Program-made: the position numbers and the translations under genes
Assembly: GCA_030765865.1 (NCBI GenBank)
Contig: JAVCDK010000029.1
Span: forward strand, 1 to 48,794
Source: Candidatus Celaenobacter antarcticus
Lineage (GTDB): Bacteria; Cloacimonadota; Cloacimonadia; JGIOTU-2
DNA: 48,794 nucleotides
Direction: 5' to 3'
Notes under the pieces: model-generated
What the model was told of the DNA's origin: nothing
Seen by the model: only the letters and a program-made list of their open reading frames with translations
The model's database searches: none
Shown here: in pieces, positions 44,158 through 48,794 of the stretch
Layout of the letters: the number at the start of each line of letters is the position of its first letter
Numbering within the stretch: position 1 is the first letter of the stretch

Positions 44158-44961
44158 CTAAATTTCATTGGAAACCAGAAGAAATTTTCTGAGATTTTGA
44201 AAGTATGAAAAAAATTCGTGAAAATCCTTCTGTCCTTTTTTTAAATAAAAGCATGTATTAGTTGGACCCTCAAAGTCTTCGGCTTCTGAATCCCAAGTAA
44301 AAAATCCCCAAAATAAATGATTCTCTCCAATAAGAAAATAATAGAAACTAGGATAATTTTTATAATAATTTACTCTAATTTTTATGTTATTTTTTTTAAA
44401 CAAGTCAATCTCATTGAAATCTATAAGTTCGTCAGAAAACCTTTTAATTAAGCCTGAATACATTTCATTTCTTTTTTGTTTATTTATATCTTCTTTAGTT
44501 TTTGGGAAATTCCATGTCTTAACAAATTCTGGTTCCATGCACAATAATTCAAAAGTAATGTTTTCGCCACTCAACCTTCCTTTAAGAAAATCATTCTTTA
44601 GTTCACGAATTATATCGCTAATAGTCCTTATTCTGCCACCAACAATAACAATAGATAATTTCTTTTTTTTATTAGATCCAATTTCGGTTTTAATTTTATC
44701 TAATATATCTTTTCTTGCGTCGCGCATATCTAAATATGTGGTACTACCTGTTTCTTTTTGTAAGATTACCATTTTTAATTCAATTAAAGTCCAAACTATT
44801 GCATTAGCTCCTAAAAAAGCAAAGAAAATCAAATACTTTTCATCTTGTAATTGTGGTATAATACTGAATATTAATAAACCAAGTATAGAAATACCAGCTA
44901 AATAAGAATTCCAGTTCCTACCTAAATGCCGATATAGTTTAAGAATCATTTTTTCATTCAT
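44158..44961 (-). CDS. Two-TM protein with PLD-like soluble domain
   Basis: 267 residues. Two hydrophobic helices (about 20-38 and 43-67) are followed by a cytoplasmic domain: LSIVIVGGRIRTISDIIREL, ITFELLCMEPEFVKTW, and FLIGENHLFWGFFTW. The alternation of strands and the LLCMEP...FFLI..HLFWG spacing recall phospholipase D-like folds that have lost the HKD motifs, as in sensor or effector proteins of conflict systems; this is inference. First gene of the three-gene operon, preceded by the conserved ~145-bp module at 45031-45172. Confidence 0.65.
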   Translation of the reverse strand: MNEKMILKLYRHLGRNWNSYLAGISILGLLIFSIIPQLQDEKYLIFFAFLGANAIVWTLIELKMVILQKETGSTTYLDMRDARKDILDKIKTEIGSNKKKKLSIVIVGGRIRTISDIIRELKNDFLKGRLSGENITFELLCMEPEFVKTWNFPKTKEDINKQKRNEMYSGLIKRFSDELIDFNEIDLFKKNNIKIRVNYYKNYPSFYYFLIGENHLFWGFFTWDSEAEDFEGPTNTCFYLKKGQKDFHEFFSYFQNLRKFLLVSNEI

Positions 44962-45030
44962 CTGATCCCCTGTGATATATTATAGACTTTGATATCCATT
45001 CAATTCAAAAAAAAGCATATAACTATAATT

Positions 45031-45172
45031 TAACACACCAACAGGCGTGATAACATCGTTACATCCATTCTTTATATTATACATCCCATTGTTTTATAAT
45101 TTATTTTAACTTACTAATCCGGTTGTTATTATGTGAGAAAAATAATGTCAAATAATTTATAAAAAGCTTGCC
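45031..45172 (-). promoter_or_regulatory. Conserved upstream module, copy R1
   Basis: About 142 bp closely similar to 47889-48032. The distal 28 bp (45145-45172) are identical in both and contain, on the minus strand, TTTGACA (TTGACA at 45146-45151). The gene-proximal end contains a CAC...GTG hairpin and stops at GTGTTAA, where similarity ends abruptly. Both copies sit just upstream of a minus-strand accessory unit. It could be a shared promoter plus leader RNA, or a recombination site. Confidence 0.75.
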
Positions 45173-45298
45173 GGTTTCTGTGGCAAAATAATGGAACCAC
45201 GCACAGCACACTGAGAAGAAACGTGCTGAGGGATTTTTATCAACTGCCTTTTAAAACAATAAATTTACTTCGTATTTCACCTATACAGTTTGTCTTTA
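45173..45298. other. Gap between the R1 module and rsgA
   Basis: A CAGCAC/GTGCTG inverted repeat (about 45205-45229) may serve as the terminator of rsgA. Nothing else is seen. Confidence 0.4.
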
Positions 45299-46372
45299 TT
45301 AGTATTCATCATTACGCGAATTCTTCTTATAGTTTTTAACCATTTTTCCAAATTTCTTATTCCTTTTTCGTCTTTCTCTAGCTGAAGTTTCAAAATGCGC
45401 TTTTTCTTTTTCTATTTTCAAATAATTCTCATACGAACTTCTGTCCAATTCTCCATTTTGGACGGCTTCAAGAACGGCACATCCGATCTCACTCGTGTGA
45501 GTGCAATCGTTGAATTTACAGTGTTGCGCAAGATTGATAATGTCGTCGAAGGTTGTTTCTAATCCATCTGAGTTGTCTGTTATCCCGACTTCCCGCATTC
45601 CCGGATTGTCGATAAGTATTCCACCACTTTCGAGCACAAATAATTCCCTATGGCTCGTAACATGCGTGCCCTTGTTTGAACTCTGGCTGATCACATCTGT
45701 ACGCATTACGGATTTCCCGAAAAGATTGTTTAGTAAGGTGGATTTGCCTACACCTGAAGAACCCAGCATGCAATAGGTCTTTCCTCTTTCAATCATCTTT
45801 TTCAGAGCTTCGTATCCAGTATGGGTTTTGTTACTGATCGCAGCAACCGGAACGTCGTTAATCCGTTGCGTTATGCTGTTCGTCAGTTCGGTAATTCGTT
45901 GCTCGGGTATCAAATCCGTTTTTGTTAATACGATTATCGAGCGCACTTTTGATGAATGACATATAGTAAGGTATCGCTCGATTCGGTTGATGTTGAAGTC
46001 CCTGTCCACGGATTGAACAAGGAATGCATAATCGATATTCGCTGCAATGACCTGTATCTCGACAGATCTTCCCGCTACCTGCCTGGAGAGCTTCGAGAAG
46101 CGTGGCAGTATTTTATGAATGATTGCAGAATCATCATCGTAGATCGTGAGTGCTACCCAATCACCGACTGCAGGAAAATCTTCACGACCCTGTGCCGAAT
46201 ACCGCAAATTCCCGGCTATCTCGGCTTCGAAATCACCCTTTGTCGTCTTGACAGAGTAGCGTTGCTTATGCTGCGTGGCAACTCGTCCTATCTCGAAATT
46301 GTCGAGGTTCTGTTCAACCCTGTATTTTTCGATTGTAGTATTATATCCTAAATCTTCTAATTTCATTTCCAT
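45299..46372 (-). CDS. rsgA: Ribosome small-subunit-dependent GTPase A
   Basis: A circularly permuted GTPase that assists late 30S assembly. G4 TKTD comes first, then G1 GSSGVGKS, the G2 region GTHVTSHRE and G3 DNPGMRE. An N-terminal OB-fold contains AVGDWVAL, and the C-terminal zinc knuckle ligands lie in HCKFNDCTHTSEIGC. I prefer ATG 46372 (product begins MEMKLEDLGYN) to the TTG at 46408, because that TTG is part of a TTTGACA promoter-like box. Length 357. It is a core gene lying between accessory units. Confidence 0.92.
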   Translation of the reverse strand: MEMKLEDLGYNTTIEKYRVEQNLDNFEIGRVATQHKQRYSVKTTKGDFEAEIAGNLRYSAQGREDFPAVGDWVALTIYDDDSAIIHKILPRFSKLSRQVAGRSVEIQVIAANIDYAFLVQSVDRDFNINRIERYLTICHSSKVRSIIVLTKTDLIPEQRITELTNSITQRINDVPVAAISNKTHTGYEALKKMIERGKTYCMLGSSGVGKSTLLNNLFGKSVMRTDVISQSSNKGTHVTSHRELFVLESGGILIDNPGMREVGITDNSDGLETTFDDIINLAQHCKFNDCTHTSEIGCAVLEAVQNGELDRSSYENYLKIEKEKAHFETSARERRKRNKKFGKMVKNYKKNSRNDEY

Positions 46373-46408
46373 GTTTTGATGAGGAGCGACCTGCCGATTT
46401 TTTGTCAA

Positions 46409-46761
46409 ATTATAAGATTTCGTATAATTTACGAATCATATTTAATTGATATGTTGCATGCCGAATTTGTATGTGAGAGAGAGGTGGTGGGGGAGTTCAC
46501 GCAGAGGGCGCAAAGAAGCAAAAAATGCAGAGGACGCGGAGAAGATAGGAAAAAAGAAAATTTGTGTTGAAAATTGCTTATACGAAGTTTTAAATATAGG
46601 GAGTGTGTATATTTATTGTGTGGCTATAAGGATAAATAACATAATAATCAGCGACCGAAACAGCATCAGGCTTGCCTAATGTTGATGTTGTCCTTGAATG
46701 CTCGCCCAAATTGCTACAGACAAATTTACTGTTGCGGTTTGGTGTTTTTTTTAGCTGATGT
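46409..46761. repeat. Gap with gene-end fragment and CAGAG repeat
   Basis: CATGCCGAATTTGTATG (near 46458-46475) repeats the end of the ATP-grasp pseudogene (near 41297-41314) and is followed in both places by a TTC(A/G)CGC..GCAGAG low-complexity repeat (46495-46545). Between 46660 and 46761 an AGGC/GCCT hairpin and ATCAG/CTGAT arms could form a degenerate palindrome after the membrane gene. No gene is supported. Confidence 0.5.
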
Positions 46762-47166
46762 TTAATAATCTTTTGCTAAGTTTATCCCAAGCATAAATGC
46801 ACCGGCAATACCTAGGACGATTGTAATAAAAATCGCAACTTTGGGGTATTCACCAGAATAAACAATCATAGATATTATATTGGACAATGTTGCACCTATA
46901 AATAAACTTCCAACGATATTGATTAAAGATGATTTAATTGAATGTGGCTTTTTGACTAAATAATCTGCTGCTTTTTGTACATGGGATGGGGAAACAATTT
47001 CCACCTTTGATCTTTTAGCTGTTCTAATAGACTCATCAAATAGTTGAACAATGAGTTCTGATATTTTTATTTTTAATTCTCGATATCCGTCGATAGAAAA
47101 CGGCGAATGATCATCTGTTTCCAAATTGAGATACGCGTCTTTTAATGCGTTGTCTAAGTCCTTCAT
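46762..47166 (-). CDS. Small protein with possible histone-fold helix set and two TM helices
   Basis: 134 residues. The region ~30-73 (KISELIVQLFDESIRTAKRS followed by IVSPSHVQKAADYLV) has the length and spacing of the central helix, turn and third helix of histone-fold proteins; this is pattern recognition only. Two TM helices follow (about 81-103 and 108-129). It overlaps the upstream membrane gene by 4 bp (ATGA), so they form a two-gene operon. Function unknown. Confidence 0.6.
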   Translation of the reverse strand: MKDLDNALKDAYLNLETDDHSPFSIDGYRELKIKISELIVQLFDESIRTAKRSKVEIVSPSHVQKAADYLVKKPHSIKSSLINIVGSLFIGATLSNIISMIVYSGEYPKVAIFITIVLGIAGAFMLGINLAKDY

Positions 47167-47858
47167 TTGCTTTTCCTTGGGTTTATTTTGCTTGCGTCTA
47201 ATTTTGCAAGATAAATATTTAGCAATGTATTTTTAAATTTTTGCTGTTCTAAATAGAATTTCTTTGAGCCCATTGGCGAACCAATTAAATTTCCTACTAA
47301 AAATATTATCATAAAAACTAAAAAAAATAAGAGATTCAGTAGTATTTCCGAATTTAGAATGCTTTGGAGAGAATTTGATTTTAAAATTCCATTCAATAAG
47401 TAGATAACTATAGCTGCTATAATCAAAATATAAAAAAAGTTACCACGCCTTTCAGAATCACCTTCAGAAAGCATAATGTTTTCATGCTCTTGCTCTTGTG
47501 CAATTGCATCCTTTAGTTCTTCGATAGATGTTGGATACTTTGTACTTGAATGATTTTTTCTCTGTAGTCTATACAATGTCCAAATTGAAATAAGAAGCCA
47601 AGGAATCCCTATAATTAGAAGGTAATGTTCATTGCCTTTTAGAATGTTTAGATAACTATTTTCTACGAAATCTAATACGGAGATAAGTGCCATTGTTATC
47701 AGGAACAACGACACCATTATAAAGAAGTATCGTTTGATTTTTAGTCTCTTTTTGAATATTTCTGAAAAACGTTCTATACGGATTTGAATATTTATTAGTT
47801 CTTCGATCAATGTATCTTTATCTTTTTGATTTTCAGAATGTAGTTTTGTAGTTTCCAT
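47163..47858 (-). CDS. Four-TM hypothetical membrane protein
   Basis: 231 residues, four predicted membrane helices: about 44-66, 77-95, 141-160 and 172-194. Between helices 2 and 3 is a charged loop with SIEELKDAIAQEQEHEN; the N-terminus is a short coiled-coil-like helix (EELINIQIRIERFSEIFKKR). No family recognised. Translationally coupled to the 134-residue protein downstream and preceded by the R2 module, so it heads an accessory two-gene unit. Confidence 0.6.
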   Translation of the reverse strand: METTKLHSENQKDKDTLIEELINIQIRIERFSEIFKKRLKIKRYFFIMVSLFLITMALISVLDFVENSYLNILKGNEHYLLIIGIPWLLISIWTLYRLQRKNHSSTKYPTSIEELKDAIAQEQEHENIMLSEGDSERRGNFFYILIIAAIVIYLLNGILKSNSLQSILNSEILLNLLFFLVFMIIFLVGNLIGSPMGSKKFYLEQQKFKNTLLNIYLAKLDASKINPRKSK

Positions 47859-47888
47859 TGTAATTACTCTATTTCAGCTAACTATGTA

Positions 47889-48032
47889 TTAACACGCAGC
47901 AGGTGTGATAACATCCTTATATCCATTCTTCATTTCGTACATCCCAATGTAGCATATATTTTATTTTAACTCAATAAACTTATGATTATTATTTTAAAAA
48001 AATTATGTCAAATAATTTATAAAAAGCTTGCC
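47889..48032 (-). promoter_or_regulatory. Conserved upstream module, copy R2
   Basis: Partner of R1 (45031-45172). Shared blocks include GTGATAACATC, ATCCATTCTT, TACATCCCA, TTTATTTTAACT and the identical 28 bp at 48005-48032. The minus-strand TTTGACA lies at 48006-48012. Its proximal end is 31 bp from the start of the four-TM gene. Confidence 0.75.
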
Positions 48033-48088
48033 ATCGAGAGATAAATTTTTCTTAACATCAAACATCATTAATTTTAAAAATATAACAC

Positions 48089-48135
48089 TGTATTTTCTGT
48101 GTCCTCTGAGTCCTCTGTTTTCTCTGTGGTGAGTT
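48089..48135. repeat. CACAGAG-type low-complexity repeat
   Basis: CTGTGTCCTCTGAGTCCTC and TGTTTTCTCTGTGGTGAG here are the reverse-strand form of CACCACAGAGAAAACAGAGG, the same family as at ~1512, 15067 and 46495. Confidence 0.65.
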
Positions 48136-48192
48136 TAAAAATTATGATACTTTATCTCATACTTTTTTTTTGCCGGTGTGTCAGCCGGTTTT

Positions 48193-48243
48193 ATGAACAC
48201 GCTTGCAGGGCTTGTAAGCTACAACGACAAGAGAATTGTTCAT
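48193..48243 (-). repeat. attC-like palindrome at the end of the VanX-like gene
   Basis: ATGAACA (48193-48199)/TGTTCAT (48237-48243) are perfect outer arms, with CTTG (48202-48205)/CAAG (48228-48231) inside. On the gene strand this reads AAC-AATTCT-CTTG...CAAG-CGT-GTT and overlaps the stop codon TGA. The layout is the same as at 41466-41530. Confidence 0.45.
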
Positions 48244-48794
48244 GCTTCAATGATGCCATATATGGCGTGGTCTTTCCCTTTTTCTATAGCCCATGCACTA
48301 TTTCCATAATCAAAATGCCAATACTCTTTTATATCGACCACGAAATCTTCTTCTTCAAAAAGACCGATGAGTAATTTCCGATTCTTTTTCGCTTCAGGGG
48401 TGATATAAGGATGATACGGGTAACATTTATCATTGAGGTTGATTTTTAGTCCATCATTTGTTCCAAAACGCATAATGCAATCATTTTTCAAATCAAATAT
48501 TAGAGCATCCACAGCCCCACCCGTCGAATGCATGGATTTACTTGGGGGTGCAATAAAGTATGAAACGAGTTCTTCAATTTCCTCCATCTGTCTTTTGGGA
48601 TATTTTTTCTTCAAAGAATCAACTCTATCTTCCCATAAAAGACGTTGATGTTCAAAGGACCTCCATGCAGAGCGGATTATTAATGTTTTGTTTTCCCCGT
48701 CCAATCGTTTGCTTATCCGTCCGACTTTATCAAAAACGGCTTCTCTAACTATATATTTGTAGTCTTTTTTAATTGATGGTTCAAATATTAAATT
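48240..48794 (-). CDS. D-alanyl-D-alanine dipeptidase, VanX-like (5' end cut by window)
   Basis: The frame is open to the last base, so at least 30 codons precede the TTG at 48704, and the true start is outside. Peptidase family M15D: an Arg in IIRSAWRS, the zinc motif SMHSTGGAVD (S-x-H-x2-G-x3-D) and the catalytic Glu and His in EYWHFDYGN. It cleaves D-Ala-D-Ala. Without vanA or vanH nearby it is more likely a peptidoglycan dipeptide-salvage enzyme than a resistance gene. It ends within an attC-like palindrome. Confidence 0.85.
   Translation of the reverse strand, partial: NLIFEPSIKKDYKYIVREAVFDKVGRISKRLDGENKTLIIRSAWRSFEHQRLLWEDRVDSLKKKYPKRQMEEIEELVSYFIAPPSKSMHSTGGAVDALIFDLKNDCIMRFGTNDGLKINLNDKCYPYHPYITPEAKKNRKLLIGLFEEEDFVVDIKEYWHFDYGNSAWAIEKGKDHAIYGIIEA

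Noticed and set aside
46446-46679. 77-codon plus-strand frame after rsgA as a gene
   Set aside because: Its start repeats the end of the ATP-grasp pseudogene and continues through a CAGAG low-complexity repeat; no ribosome-binding site or homology.
45031-48032. R1/R2 modules as classical attC sites
   Set aside because: Their gene-proximal end resembles a core (GTTAAAT in R1), but no RYYYAAC partner or long imperfect palindrome is visible at the far end, and R2 has an imperfect core. Kept as a promoter/leader or unknown repeat.
48240-48794. VanX-like gene as a glycopeptide-resistance determinant
   Set aside because: No vanA/vanH or regulatory genes are in view; M15D peptidases also serve in peptidoglycan dipeptide use.

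Overview
The window looks like chromosomal DNA from an uncultured anaerobic bacterium of the FCB superphylum. Candidatus Cloacimonadota or a close relative is my best guess. This is inferred from large secreted proteins with Por/type IX-like C-terminal sorting domains (PNPF/YPNP, then YxxxG and a final basic/aromatic strand), a class 1B PyrD/PyrK pair, rubrerythrin, a low-to-moderate GC content, and intergenic DNA full of short palindromic repeats. No rRNA, tRNA or CRISPR array was seen.

Layout. Positions 1-6650 are housekeeping-like: the 3' end of an outer-membrane porin-like gene, nth and dnaX on the minus strand, a LUD-domain gene, and a DUF1015 gene. Positions 6801-12053 are a compact pyrimidine operon, pyrB-C-K-D-R-F; pyrE and carAB are not in the window. 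Positions 12504-25622 are a run of exported proteins: a transglutaminase-like protein, a seven-repeat beta-propeller candidate, a NosD-like beta-helix, two tandem periplasmic solute-binding proteins (the second shortened by an internal deletion), and a 1024-residue repeat protein with a sorting domain. Positions 28459-32033 hold murI, a short eIF-2B-like gene and a long urocanase. Positions 33398-40368 hold rubrerythrin, peroxiredoxin, two lipoproteins and two tandem S9 peptidase lipoproteins. Right after these, a gshA-like gene and an ATP-grasp gene have been fused and broken into one pseudogene.

Accessory layer. Between the core genes are AT-rich, minus-strand units: an AlbA_2/Schlafen-like gene (26432-27529), an unknown gene (32314-33189), a three-gene operon (41529-44961: 2-TM PLD-like protein, methyltransferase-Nudix fusion, histidine-phosphatase/alpha-beta-hydrolase fusion), a two-gene membrane unit (46762-47858) and a VanX-like gene (from 48240 off the right end). 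The AlbA_2 gene is bounded by a perfect 12-bp inverted repeat, TTAAGTGCTTTT. It has an attC-like imperfect palindrome on its 3' side and the C-terminal stub of a tyrosine recombinase (nucleophile region followed by an SPLD tail, as in integron integrases) on its 5' side. The three-gene operon and the VanX gene also end in AAC-AATT...GTT imperfect palindromes that overlap the stop codon. I read these together as a possible decayed or scattered integron-like cassette system. This is the main hypothesis of the window and it is unproven. Two of the accessory units also share a ~145-bp upstream module, with 28 bp identical, containing a TTTGACA box.

Intergenic repeats. At least eight dispersed families of short palindromic or low-complexity repeats recur within this 49 kb. 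They probably explain most of the long non-coding gaps and several of the terminators.
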